Source: Puia sp. (lineage in GTDB: Bacteria > Bacteroidota > Bacteroidia > Chitinophagales > Chitinophagaceae). From it: DNA of 64,000 nt. The notes beneath the pieces were generated by a model. That model ran no database searches. It saw only the letters and a program-made list of their open reading frames with translations, and was not told the origin of the DNA. This document shows positions 25,891-34,744 of this stretch, in pieces. Numbering within the stretch: position 1 is the stretch's first letter; each line of letters opens with the position of its first letter. The translations under genes were made by a program, and so were the position numbers. Location of the stretch: assembly GCA_031292515.1 (NCBI GenBank), contig JARLGZ010000083.1, positions 1 through 64,000 of the forward strand, in the 5' to 3' direction.

Positions 25891-26064
25891 AATCTTATCG
25901 AAATTATGGTTTTTTATGGATCCGGAGCGTTAAAATAGTTTAGTTTTTTGATCATAAAGTGGAATGATCCGGTATCCCGAAATCCTACTTTTATCGCGTC
26001 GATATCCTTTTATCAACAGAATACCAATCCAATCATAATACCATAAAACTTGAATCCTTTGAAC

Positions 26065-29000
26065 ATGACGACTATGAATAGGATGACAAAATGGGGGCTC
26101 CTTGTCGGGATTTGTGTGCTTAGTAACGGGATATTGCAAGCTCAGCAGCTGGCCATTTATCTGCCGGCCAACCCGACCTCAATGGAGGACTATGCGGGAA
26201 AAGAACTCGGCCGTTATATTTACCAGCTTTCCGGGCGTGTGCCTCATGTTGTAAATGTCCCGGGCGATGGAAGCAGGGCAGATGGAGCGAATGGTGCCGG
26301 TTTTCTCCTCGGGCGGCCCGGCCATAACGCACTGATCGACCGGCTGATCCGCGAAGGGCGGCTTAGCTGTAAACCCGGGAACCCGGGTCCGCAAGGCTAT
26401 ACCCTCAAAAAACTTACGATCGACGGCCGCGAGACGGTCGTGATCGCCGCCAATGATGAGACGGGGGTGCTATATGGCGTATACGGCCTCCTCGAAGAAC
26501 ATCTCGGCGTACAGTTCAGCTTCGAAGGCGATGTGCTGCCGGAGAAGAAGGCATTCGCCGAAACCCCCCCGGCGCGTTTATCTGCCCTCCTCCCCGACCT
26601 GGATGAGACCAGGACGCCGGCAGTGGAGATCCGCGGTCTGCTGCCCTGGACCAACTTCCCCCAGTCAGCCACCTCGTATTCCTGGGAAGACTGGAAATAC
26701 ATACTCGACCAGATGGCTAAGATGCGGCTCAACTTCCTGCATATCCATAACTACAGCGGCGAAGAAGGGCACAACGAGATGTTCCACAACTTCGAAGTAG
26801 ACGGCAGGCTCTCTCGCGTGTGGATGGCGACGGCCCGCAGCGGCCATGCCTGGGGCAGCTATCCCGGCTGGGATGTGAACAAATATTGCTTCGGCTCCGC
26901 CGAACTTTTCGACGACTATGACTTCGGCGCCGACTGCGCCCTGCACAACGAGCGTCTCGACAACCGCCAGGTCTTCCGAAAGGGTGTCAACGAATTCCAG
27001 CGCGTCATCGCGTATGCCCATAGCCGGGGGATCCGCATCGGCCTCGGCCTGGATATCAACCTCATCCCCGATTCCTACCAGATGAGCCCCGAAGACCCCA
27101 AAGTCGTCGAAGCCCGTGTCAAACAGATAGAGACCGACTACCCCGCGCTGGACTACCTGCTCTGCTTCCAGAGCGAAGGGCTGGGCGATCCCGCCGCCGT
27201 CAAAGAGCGGGCCATCTGGCGGAAAATCTTCGACGGCTTCTACAGCGGTCTGAAGAAGACGATGCCGGGACTGCGCCTCGCCGTGGCGGGGTGGGGGATC
27301 CGTGCCGAAGACGTAGCCTCCCTGCCGCCCGATGTCATCTGCGCCCCCATCTCGTATTATTCGGATGGCTGCGAGAGCGGCAGCGTATACGGCAACCGGG
27401 AGTATTGGGGCTGCCCCTGGCTGGAGCGGGACTTCAACAGCTCCGTCTATTATTACCCTTACAACATGAACCTCTCCAACACCATCAAAGCCTGGCAGGA
27501 ACGGGCTCCCAATATGAAAGGCTTCTATGCCCTCACCTGGCGGATCACCGACGCCGTGAAGGCCAGGATCGGCTTCCTGTCCCGCGCGCCCTGGGACACA
27601 AAAAACGAGCTGAACGGCAGCGAAGTCCTCTATCGAAAATTTGCCCAACAGCAATATGGACCGGCCGCGGCAGCCCTGGTCACACCCATCATCAACGAAA
27701 ACGAACCCTTCGCCAGCGATTTTTCCGAATGCCGCTGGACGCCGCCTTTCTCGCTGGCCCGCGTGGAGCGGGGTGGCTATCTCTTCAACCTCCAATCCTT
27801 CCGGCCGCAGAATGCCAACATGGCCATTCCCGCCGTGCAGTACGCCGTGCAGAATTCGACGCAGAACGCGGCGGGTGCCGAGGGCAAGGAATGTGTCGGT
27901 TATATCTCACCGGGAAGCTGGCTCGCTTATGACAATGTCTCCTTCGATCCGTCTTGCAAACTTTATCATTTTACCATCGCCTCCGTCTCCAATGCCGGCC
28001 GCGTCGAACTCCGCCTCGATGAGCCGCAGGGCCAGAAGATCGGGGAGGGGCTGGTTCCCTCCACGGGTGGCTGGCAGAACTGGAAGGAGATTTCTGTCGA
28101 CATCCAGCCCGTCAGCGGCCGCCATCGGCTCTACCTGCTCTTCAGCGAGCGCGACCCCGCCCCCCTGGCACAGGCGCAGCTGGACAAGGCCATCGAACAG
28201 CTCTCGACGATCGACGAGGCGATTTCGAAGACGGAGGATCCCGGGGAGCAATACCGGCTGAAACTTTTACGCAGCCGGATAGCCGCGGAGCGGGATCATA
28301 TCGTCCTGAATCTATACGCCGGCCGGGGCCGAAAAGATATCAACGAGTTAACGAGATCCTGGGTCGGCAATTTCAACAGCCGCGTCACCGATATCTCATC
28401 GCTCGGCAATGTGGTCAGCGTCCAGGACCGGTTTATCCAAAAGGACTATATAGACCTCGCCTGGAAACAGCTGAACACCTATAATACGCTGGCCCCCGAA
28501 AACGTGGAAGCCCGCGGCACCAGACAGGGGACGGTGATCAACTGGAAAGCCGGCGACTCGCTCTACCGCGGTTTCGACATCTACCGGGATGGGAAGAAGA
28601 TTACGGCGAGTCCCCTCGCCGCCGGCGCCCGGCAATATGAGGATACCGCTAATGGTCTGCATCGGTATGAAGTCTATTGTCTTTTTTGGGGCAACGATTC
28701 TTCGAATGGGTCGGTAGCGGTGACCGCCGTCGGCGGCGATGCCGATAAGATGCCCCCGCAGATCGTCGTGATCTCCCCGCCCACTTCCGTGCTGGCGGGT
28801 CAGCCGGCCTGGATAAAGGCGCGGCTACTCGACAACCGCAGCAACGAACTGCTGAGTGCGACCCTGTACTATCGTCGCCCCGGCGAAACAAGCTGGACGG
28901 AACTGCCGATGGCGCGGAGGATAAAGTCGACTTTCACGGGGGTCATACCCGCGAACAAGATCACCGCCGACGGCATCGAATATTATATCTCCGCCAGCGA

Positions 29001-29526
29001 TGGAGACAATGAAGGCGTATTCCCTGCCGATGCTCCGGGAAAACCCCTGTCCTTGATACAGGAGGTCCCGCCGGTGCCCGCGTCAGCGCCGGTTGCCCCG
29101 GCCCGCACCCTTGCTTCCGCCGAATCACATGAATTGCAAAATTCCGCCGGCCCGAATCGCTCCGCCGGGTCGACGCGCTCCGTGATGAAGCGGCCGGATG
29201 ACCGGGCGATCCCGACACCGCCTGCCGCGCCCAAACTGGTAGAAGCCGGCGGCGTGCTGAAATGGGAGCCTGTCGAAGGCGCCTCCTATTACCGGATCTA
29301 CCGGTCGGCGGCAAAAGATTTTACCACCGGCCCGGCAGACTTCAGAACCGGCCCGGCGACCCTGCTGACCTATCTCGCCGCGGGTGCGGGCCTGAATTTT
29401 TCGGACAACGGGACAGACTTACAAGGCGGCCCGCTGGAAGGCGATTGGTATTACCGGGTGACTGCTGTCGACAAAGAGGGTTATGAGAGCCCGGCGTCTG
29501 CGGTGGTGACGATCCCGTATCATTGA
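26065..29526 (+). CDS. Secreted multidomain glycosidase-like protein (GH67N-like, TIM barrel, CBM6-like, FN3)
   Basis: This 1153-aa exported protein (signal KWGLLVGICVLSNGILQA) has four visible parts. Residues of about 30-170 form a GH67/GH20b-type N-terminal domain (ANPTSMEDYAGKELGRYIY, ETGVLYGVYGLLEEHLGVQF). Residues of about 185-570 form a TIM-barrel-like catalytic region (DWKYILDQMAKMRLNFLHIH, YLLCFQSEGLGDPA, GFYALTWRITDA). Near 600-710 is a CBM6-like module (ECVGYISPGSWLAYDNVSF). Two fibronectin-III-like modules flank an Ig-like domain near 815-1150. The architecture resembles alpha-glucuronidase-type or related enzymes, but the GH family cannot be fixed by eye. Three ATGs at 26065, 26074 and 26083 are spaced by 9 bp. 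Two linker repeats lie at 29143-29178 and 29317-29358. Confidence 0.75.
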   Translation: MTTMNRMTKWGLLVGICVLSNGILQAQQLAIYLPANPTSMEDYAGKELGRYIYQLSGRVPHVVNVPGDGSRADGANGAGFLLGRPGHNALIDRLIREGRLSCKPGNPGPQGYTLKKLTIDGRETVVIAANDETGVLYGVYGLLEEHLGVQFSFEGDVLPEKKAFAETPPARLSALLPDLDETRTPAVEIRGLLPWTNFPQSATSYSWEDWKYILDQMAKMRLNFLHIHNYSGEEGHNEMFHNFEVDGRLSRVWMATARSGHAWGSYPGWDVNKYCFGSAELFDDYDFGADCALHNERLDNRQVFRKGVNEFQRVIAYAHSRGIRIGLGLDINLIPDSYQMSPEDPKVVEARVKQIETDYPALDYLLCFQSEGLGDPAAVKERAIWRKIFDGFYSGLKKTMPGLRLAVAGWGIRAEDVASLPPDVICAPISYYSDGCESGSVYGNREYWGCPWLERDFNSSVYYYPYNMNLSNTIKAWQERAPNMKGFYALTWRITDAVKARIGFLSRAPWDTKNELNGSEVLYRKFAQQQYGPAAAALVTPIINENEPFASDFSECRWTPPFSLARVERGGYLFNLQSFRPQNANMAIPAVQYAVQNSTQNAAGAEGKECVGYISPGSWLAYDNVSFDPSCKLYHFTIASVSNAGRVELRLDEPQGQKIGEGLVPSTGGWQNWKEISVDIQPVSGRHRLYLLFSERDPAPLAQAQLDKAIEQLSTIDEAISKTEDPGEQYRLKLLRSRIAAERDHIVLNLYAGRGRKDINELTRSWVGNFNSRVTDISSLGNVVSVQDRFIQKDYIDLAWKQLNTYNTLAPENVEARGTRQGTVINWKAGDSLYRGFDIYRDGKKITASPLAAGARQYEDTANGLHRYEVYCLFWGNDSSNGSVAVTAVGGDADKMPPQIVVISPPTSVLAGQPAWIKARLLDNRSNELLSATLYYRRPGETSWTELPMARRIKSTFTGVIPANKITADGIEYYISASDGDNEGVFPADAPGKPLSLIQEVPPVPASAPVAPARTLASAESHELQNSAGPNRSAGSTRSVMKRPDDRAIPTPPAAPKLVEAGGVLKWEPVEGASYYRIYRSAAKDFTTGPADFRTGPATLLTYLAAGAGLNFSDNGTDLQGGPLEGDWYYRVTAVDKEGYESPASAVVTIPYH

Positions 29527-29550
29527 TTTCCTCACCCACTATCCATCAAA

Positions 29551-29657
29551 ACCAATGATGAGACAAAAGGCAGCTATCAATGAAAAACCGGTTATAAATC
29601 AAAACCAATGACGAGTCAAAAGACAACTATGAATCAAAAGCCAGGCATGAACCGAAA
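29551..29657. repeat. Six tandem 17-18-bp units across the MFS gene start
   Basis: Units begin at 29551, 29569, 29587, 29605, 29622 and 29640, with consensus ACCAATGAATCAAAA plus a variable part. Four carry an ATG on the plus strand, including the MFS starts at 29608, 29629 and 29647. The fourth unit is one base short, which puts the upstream ATG at 29556 in another frame. Confidence 0.85.
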
Positions 29658-31065
29658 GTTTGTCATACTCGTCAGCGTCGTAGCGGCCCTGGGGGGATTG
29701 TTGTTTGGCTTCGACACGGCCATCATCTCGGGGACGATCCCGAGCATCACCGCCTACTTCTCCCTCGACGAGTACATGCTGGGCTGGGCCGTCAGCTCCA
29801 TCCTCATCGGTTGCGCAATGGGGGCTTTGGTGGCGGGGCGGCTGGCGGACCAGTATGGCCGGCGGTCCGTGCTCATCGTATGTGCCGTCCTGTTTGCTGT
29901 TTCCGGCATCGGCGCGGGCTTATCTCATCAGCTGTCGCTTTTCATCGGGTTCCGGCTGATCGGCGGGTTGGGAGTCGGCGCCGCCGCGATGGTCTCGCCG
30001 ATGTATATCGCGGAGATTGCGCCCGCTGCCTGGCGCGGCAGGCTGGTGGCTTTCTACCAGCTGGCGATCGTCGTGGGGATCCTGCTGGCCTATTTTTCGA
30101 ATTATCTCTTCAACGGCATCGGGCCCGAGGGCTGGCGCTGGATGTTTGCCTCACAGGCCGCACCGTCCTTCCTGTTCCTGTTCATGCTGCTGCTGGTGCC
30201 GGAGACGCCCCGCTGGCTGATGAGCAAGGGCAGGACCCAGCAGGCGGCGCGCATCCTGCTAAAGACCGCCGGCCTGGATCATGCACGGAAGGAGTTGGCG
30301 GACATCGAAAGCAGTTTTCGCCAGGAGGCTCGCAGGACCGATGCCGGTTCCGGGAGATCGCAGGCCCGGGGCCTGGCGATATCCGCCAGCGCTGCTTCGA
30401 ATGCGAACGGCAACTTGCCGGGCGGTGGCTCCCTGGGCCGGCTCTTTGGAAAGACCTATGGCCCGGTGCTGCTTATCGGCATCCTGGTGGCGGTCTTTCA
30501 GCAGGTGACGGGGATCAACTCCATACTATACTATGCGCCGGTCATCTTCAAAGAGACCGGGCTGGACAACGCCTCTTCGCTGCTGCAGACCATCGGCATC
30601 GGCCTGGTGAACGTAGTCTCCACCTTTATCGCCATCGGGCTCGTAGACAAACTGGGACGGCGCAAATTCCTGCTGGCGGGCAGCCTCCTGATGGGGATCT
30701 CGCTGGGAGCCGTGGCACTCTGCTTCCATTTCCGTTATTTCGACCACTACCTGGTCCTGATCTTTATGCTGCTATATGTCGGCTCTTTTGGCTGTACGCT
30801 CGGAGCCGTCACCTGGGTCTATCTTTCCGAGATCTTCCCGAACAGCATCCGGGGCCTGGCCCTCTCGGTGGCTACCCTCTCGCTCTGGCTGGCGGACTTC
30901 CTCGTGACCTATACCTTCCCGATCATGACCCATCACCTTGGGACGGCGGTGACCCTATCCTGTTATACCGGGCTCTGTGCGATGGCTTTCTTCTTCGTGC
31001 TGTTCAACGTCAGGGAGACGAAGGGCCGGACCCTCGAGGAGATAGAGGGATTGTTTGTGAAATGA
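29608..31065 (+). CDS. Sugar porter, major facilitator superfamily
   Basis: This 485-aa transporter has twelve membrane segments and sugar-porter motifs: GGLLFGFDTAIISGT in helix 1, GRLADQYGRRSVLI in loop 2-3, VPETPRWLMSKGR after helix 6, and QQVTGINSILYYAPVIFKET in helix 7. VDKLGRRKFLL follows in loop 8-9, and the C-terminal RETKGRTLEEIE replaces the usual PETKG. It should import a hexose, pentose or sugar acid by proton symport. The central loop (about 225-265) has a Ser/Ala/Gly-rich insertion. Starts at 29608, 29629 and 29647 are all in frame because of the 18-bp repeats. It is preceded by the glycosidase gene and followed 15 bp later by the dioxygenase gene. Confidence 0.95.
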   Translation: MTSQKTTMNQKPGMNRKFVILVSVVAALGGLLFGFDTAIISGTIPSITAYFSLDEYMLGWAVSSILIGCAMGALVAGRLADQYGRRSVLIVCAVLFAVSGIGAGLSHQLSLFIGFRLIGGLGVGAAAMVSPMYIAEIAPAAWRGRLVAFYQLAIVVGILLAYFSNYLFNGIGPEGWRWMFASQAAPSFLFLFMLLLVPETPRWLMSKGRTQQAARILLKTAGLDHARKELADIESSFRQEARRTDAGSGRSQARGLAISASAASNANGNLPGGGSLGRLFGKTYGPVLLIGILVAVFQQVTGINSILYYAPVIFKETGLDNASSLLQTIGIGLVNVVSTFIAIGLVDKLGRRKFLLAGSLLMGISLGAVALCFHFRYFDHYLVLIFMLLYVGSFGCTLGAVTWVYLSEIFPNSIRGLALSVATLSLWLADFLVTYTFPIMTHHLGTAVTLSCYTGLCAMAFFFVLFNVRETKGRTLEEIEGLFVK

Positions 31066-31080
31066 AAAAAGACCACTACC

Positions 31081-31959
31081 ATGAATAAAGAATCTGCTTA
31101 TATCAACGACGGGCGCCTGTCGCCCGAGAACCTGGCTTTCTACCTGGAATGGGGCTATCTCGTGGCGCCGGACCTGATCACACCCCACGAGATACAGGCC
31201 CTGAAGAAAGAGACGGCCGCCATCTTCCGGGGGGAACGGGGTTTTGTCGAGGGGATGCTGCCCGTTCACGAAGGCGAACCCGACAGCGAGGTGCTGAAGA
31301 AATATGTGGCGATCCACTTCCCGCACAAGATCTCGAAGTCGATCCATGACTTCCTCTTCCACCCGCGGATCGTGGAGATCCTCACGCAGGTGGTCAGCCC
31401 CAACCTGAAATGCATGCAGTCCATGCTCTTCGTCAAGGCGCCCGGCAAGGCCGGCCAGTCCTGGCACCAGGATGAATACTATATCCCGACACGGGACCAG
31501 TCCTTGGTGGGCGCCTGGGTCGCGATCGACGATGCGACCATCGACAACGGATGTCTCTGGATCATCCCGGGTAAACCGGGCTATATGATGCGGCGCGTGC
31601 CCAATAGCAGCAACGAATACGCCGACGTAGACACGATCGACGTCTCCGATATCGAGCCCGGCCGGATCCTGCCCGTAGAAGTCGGCAGCGGCGCCGTCGT
31701 CTTCTTCAACGGCTACACGCTCCACAGCTCCCGGAGGAACAAGACCAACGACTGTTTCCGGACGGCCCTGGTCAACCACTATATGAGCGCGGAGTCCATG
31801 CTGCCCTGGGACCAGGACGGCAAGCTGCCGCCGACCGAAGACCTCCGCGACATCGTGCTCATCGCCGGTGAAGATCCCTATGGCTGGAAGCAGACGGTGG
31901 ATTTGAATAAGCCTTATCTTCGACCCGAAGTATTAAAGATCAAAACGGGTCAGTTGTGA
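31081..31959 (+). CDS. Phytanoyl-CoA dioxygenase (PhyH)-family oxygenase
   Basis: This 292-aa Fe(II)/2-oxoglutarate-dependent oxygenase fold has the 2-His-1-Asp facial triad: H129 and D131 in SWHQDEYYIP and H215 in NGYTLHSS, with R219 as a likely 2-oxoglutarate anchor. LWIIPGKPG and AVVFFNGYTLH are family features. In Bacteroidota such genes are often next to sugar transporters and isomerases, where they hydroxylate a small polar molecule rather than phytanoyl-CoA. Here the partners are an MFS sugar porter and a TIM-barrel epimerase-like protein. The substrate is unknown. Its last codons run into an 18-bp tandem repeat. Confidence 0.9.
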   Translation: MNKESAYINDGRLSPENLAFYLEWGYLVAPDLITPHEIQALKKETAAIFRGERGFVEGMLPVHEGEPDSEVLKKYVAIHFPHKISKSIHDFLFHPRIVEILTQVVSPNLKCMQSMLFVKAPGKAGQSWHQDEYYIPTRDQSLVGAWVAIDDATIDNGCLWIIPGKPGYMMRRVPNSSNEYADVDTIDVSDIEPGRILPVEVGSGAVVFFNGYTLHSSRRNKTNDCFRTALVNHYMSAESMLPWDQDGKLPPTEDLRDIVLIAGEDPYGWKQTVDLNKPYLRPEVLKIKTGQL

Positions 31960-32035
31960 TAAGCGGGTCAATTGGAATAAGCAGGTCAGTTGTGATAAGC
32001 GGGTCAATTGGGATAAGAAGTCAGGTGTGAATTTG
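31946..32035. repeat. Five tandem 18-bp units, alternating two variants
   Basis: Units start at 31946, 31964, 31982, 32000 and 32018. Odd units read near CGGGTCAGTTGTGATAAG and even ones near CGGGTCAATTGGAATAAG, giving a 36-bp higher-order period. The first unit contains the stop codon of the PhyH-type gene, and the array fills most of the gap to the next gene. Confidence 0.9.
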
Positions 32036-32077
32036 AGCCAGTCGTGGAAATAAATCAATTCAGTAAATGAGCCAACG

Positions 32078-32875
32078 ATGAACGTACAGTTTTTCTGTCC
32101 CCGCTGGGGAAGCGAGGGGATCTCCTGGAGCGATTTCACCAAACGTGTCAAAGACGCCGGCTATGACGGCATCGAATGGGGGCTTGCCCACACGACGACC
32201 GACCGTGAACTCGAAGAGGCCTGGAACTGCGCGGCAAAACACGGTCTCGGCATGATCCCGCAGCACTACGACACCAACGACGCCCATTTCCAGCGGCACA
32301 AGGACGCCTATGAGGCCTGGCTGCAGCGCATGAGCATCTATCCGGCGGTCAAACTCAACTCGCAGACCGGCAAGGACTTCTTCCACTTCGGCCAGAACTG
32401 GCAATTGATACAGATCGGAAACAAATATGGCGCGGTCCATGAGACCCACAGAGGCAAGTTCTCCTATGCAGCCCACACCACGAAAACCTATCTCGAAGAG
32501 ATCCCCGAGCTGCGTCTCACGCTCGATATTTCGCACTGGGTGTGTGTGGCGGAATCCTTGCTTGACGACCAGCCCGAAGCCGTAAACCTGGCGATCGAAC
32601 GGGCCGACCACCTCCACGCCCGTCTCGGCCACCCCGAGGCCCCGCAAGTCACCGACCCGCGCGAACCCGAATGGTTGATGGTCTTCGAGCGGCACCTGGA
32701 ATGGTGGGATCGCGTGGCGGCCCGGATTCAAACCGAAGGCAAAGTGCTGACGATTACGCCGGAGTTCGGACCCTATCCTTATATGGTAAGACTGCCGGTG
32801 ACGGGAGAACCCATTGCGGATCAGTGGGAGGTGAATAGGTATATGATGGGGATATTGAGGAAGAGGTATGGGTAG
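32078..32875 (+). CDS. Sugar phosphate isomerase/epimerase-like TIM-barrel protein
   Basis: This 265-aa protein belongs to the AP-endonuclease-2 family. It contains GYDGIEWGLAHTT near residue 29 and metal-ligand candidates in GAVHETHRGKFS (E and H) and LTLDISHWVCVAES (D and H). HARLGHPEAPQ and LTITPEFGPYPY near the C-terminus follow the family pattern. Such enzymes isomerise sugars or sugar acids in the cytosol. It probably acts on the product imported by the MFS porter and possibly oxidised by the PhyH-type enzyme. It ends the carbohydrate locus, and the next genes are convergent. Confidence 0.88.
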   Translation: MNVQFFCPRWGSEGISWSDFTKRVKDAGYDGIEWGLAHTTTDRELEEAWNCAAKHGLGMIPQHYDTNDAHFQRHKDAYEAWLQRMSIYPAVKLNSQTGKDFFHFGQNWQLIQIGNKYGAVHETHRGKFSYAAHTTKTYLEEIPELRLTLDISHWVCVAESLLDDQPEAVNLAIERADHLHARLGHPEAPQVTDPREPEWLMVFERHLEWWDRVAARIQTEGKVLTITPEFGPYPYMVRLPVTGEPIADQWEVNRYMMGILRKRYG

Positions 32876-32911
32876 CCCCGATTCACCCCTCATCCCTGCG
32901 CTGACTATACT

Positions 32912-33649
32912 TCACCCCACCTTTCTCCCCACCGCCACCACCGACAACCCGACCTGGTTGAAGGCCAGCCTGTCGACCATTTTGAACATGGGTACCAGTT
33001 TATTATAAAGGTTCAGCTGCCCGGATGGAAGGGTCTGCCGCTTCAGGATACTTCCCGAGAGATACCAGCCCAGGATACCCGCCATATTGAAATACCAGCT
33101 CTTCAGCACCTGGAAGTGTTCCGAGAAGAGCTTCTCGATCGACTGGCGGGTATAGCGCCGGTAGTGTTCCAGTTCCTTGTCGAGGACATTGTACAGCGAG
33201 GGATAGGCAGGCACGAGGATGATCACATGGCCGCCGGGCGCCAGGAGCTTATAACAGTTTTCGAGGGCCTGGTGGTCGTCCGCGATATGTTCGACGACAT
33301 TGAGCGCGAATACCGTATCGAAGCCCCCGATGATCCCGGGATAGTCTTGTTCGAAATGCGGGTCGGCGAGGTCCATGGGGAGGATACCGTCGAGGGATGG
33401 GTCTCCCGAGAAACGTCTTTTTAGCATTTTGCAATAGTCGGGATTCAGGTCGGTGAGGAATATCGGGAGACGGTTCCTGAGGAAGAGCGCCGAGATATTG
33501 CCGATGCCGCTGCCGACCTCCAGGGTCCGGCCTTTTGTATAGGGCCGGATCGTTTCAAACATCCACTCGTTCAGCTTGTCTACTATACTCAGGTTTTGCA
33601 AAGTGGTTAACCCCACCTGCGCCGGTGTAAGCATTTGCGTCGTACTCAT
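32912..33649 (-). CDS. Class I SAM-dependent methyltransferase (module copy 1)
   Basis: This 245-aa methyltransferase starts at the ATG ending at 33649 (MSTTQMLTPAQVGLTTLQNL). SAM motif I is LEVGSGIGNISALFL. An acidic loop IFLTDLNPDY and FDTVFALNVVEHIADDHQAL follow, and the second half has GHVIILVPAYPSLYNVLDKE and HYRRYTRQSI. The first 95 bp overlap the 3' end of the GT2 gene in another frame. Its paralog at 62448-63182 shares the whole layout (LEIGSGIGNIS, LVPAYMALYNGLDLG, FNMVGILGWWLSGS). It is likely to methylate a sugar or lipid-linked glycan made with the GT2 enzyme. Confidence 0.9.
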   Translation of the reverse strand: MSTTQMLTPAQVGLTTLQNLSIVDKLNEWMFETIRPYTKGRTLEVGSGIGNISALFLRNRLPIFLTDLNPDYCKMLKRRFSGDPSLDGILPMDLADPHFEQDYPGIIGGFDTVFALNVVEHIADDHQALENCYKLLAPGGHVIILVPAYPSLYNVLDKELEHYRRYTRQSIEKLFSEHFQVLKSWYFNMAGILGWYLSGSILKRQTLPSGQLNLYNKLVPMFKMVDRLAFNQVGLSVVAVGRKVG

Positions 33650-34442
33650 TTTTCGCGAATTTATATTTGAAGATGCAATAGATGGCACGGAAGGCGTCCT
33701 TCATCGAGATCTTCTTCCCTTCCTCGAAGGTGCGTCCGTAGTAGGAGATGCCCACCTCATAGATCCGGATCTTGGGGATACGGGCGATCTTCGCCGTGAC
33801 CTCCGGTTCGAAGCCGAAGCGCTTCTCTTTCAAGGGTACCCGCTTGATGATATCGGAGCGGAACAGCTTGTAGCAGGTCTCCATGTCCGTCAGGTTCAGG
33901 TTGCAGAACAGGTTGGAGATAAAAGTCAGGAGCCGGTTGCCGATGGAATGCCAGAAGAACAGGATGCGGTGCGGGTTCCCCCCCATGAAACGGGAACCGT
34001 ACACGATATCGGCGAAACCGTTGACAACCGGCTTCAGGAGACTATTGTATTCGAGAGGGTCATATTCGAGATCCGCGTCCTGCACCAGCAGGTATTCCCC
34101 CGTTGCCCTGGCGATGCCGGTATGGATGGCCGCGCCTTTTCCCTGGTTGACGTCATGCTCGTAATACAGGATTTTGAGTTCCGGGTTGTCGAGGATATAA
34201 TGTTTGATCGCGCTATCCGTAGCATCTTTGGAGCAATCGTTGACGATGATGACTTCTTTTTCGATGCTGTTGATCAGATGGACCTGCTGGATCTTGTCCA
34301 GGATCACCGCGATGGTCTTCTCCTCGTTATACACCGGTATGATGATAGAAAGGGTTTTGATGATCTTCAGGGAGGTTTTCCCGTTTTCAGCAACGGCAAC
34401 GACATGGTCCGACCTTTCGATCGGATGAATGATCTCTGGCAT
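33555..34442 (-). CDS. GT2 family glycosyltransferase, DPM1-like (module copy 1)
   Basis: This 295-aa GT-A fold enzyme of family 2 has LSIIIPVYNEEKTIAVILDK near residue 31, EVIIVNDCSKDATD, VNQGKGAAIHTGIARATGEY and the metal-binding DADLEYDP. LTDMETCYKLFRSDI and KRFGFEPEVTAKIARI are typical of polyprenyl-phosphate mannosyl/glucosyl transferases without membrane anchors. It would charge a lipid carrier at the cytosolic face. The C-terminal 30 residues are poor in family signal and overlap the methyltransferase gene by 95 bp. It is about 70% alike to the copy at 61655-62542, judged by eye. It follows the outer-membrane barrel gene on the same strand. Confidence 0.93.
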   Translation of the reverse strand: MPEIIHPIERSDHVVAVAENGKTSLKIIKTLSIIIPVYNEEKTIAVILDKIQQVHLINSIEKEVIIVNDCSKDATDSAIKHYILDNPELKILYYEHDVNQGKGAAIHTGIARATGEYLLVQDADLEYDPLEYNSLLKPVVNGFADIVYGSRFMGGNPHRILFFWHSIGNRLLTFISNLFCNLNLTDMETCYKLFRSDIIKRVPLKEKRFGFEPEVTAKIARIPKIRIYEVGISYYGRTFEEGKKISMKDAFRAIYCIFKYKFAKNEYDANAYTGAGGVNHFAKPEYSRQAERVDV

Positions 34443-34744
34443 AATCAGTGTTTTTAGCGTGATGGGATGGCCGGAAATCGGGGGGCGCCGGCCCCGGCTC
34501 TCCGGGACGAAGAGACGAAGACCCCGACCTAAAGATACTCCCGAACCTCTATCGAAACCTAGTCAAAGACTATCGGGAAACGAGCTATGACTATCGGGAA
34601 ATGCCCCGCTTTTCCTGGCGGCCTTCGTCGTGAAGCCTGCTTTCAAGCCGATATAGGCGCTGCTTTGAACACTGATCCCGGCGTTGTTAAGTAACTGGGT
34701 AGTGGTCGTCGGTGCTCTTTGTGGGGCATCCTGCATCGTTGTTT
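34443..34744. other. 302-bp gap with a 21-bp direct repeat
   Basis: Between the barrel gene and the GT2 gene of module copy 1. GACTATCGGGAAA occurs twice 21 bp apart (34568-34588 and 34589-34609). The rest has no gene I can support; a short frame on the minus strand looks like a shadow. Confidence 0.6.

Noticed and set aside
26665-27795. Long minus-strand frame opposite the glycosidase-like gene (376 aa)
   Set aside because: Antisense of a well-supported coding region with clear domains; Val/Gly/Asp-rich shadow composition.
31946-32035. CRISPR array
   Set aside because: Units are contiguous 18-bp tandem repeats without spacers, and no cas gene is present. The same holds for the other arrays.
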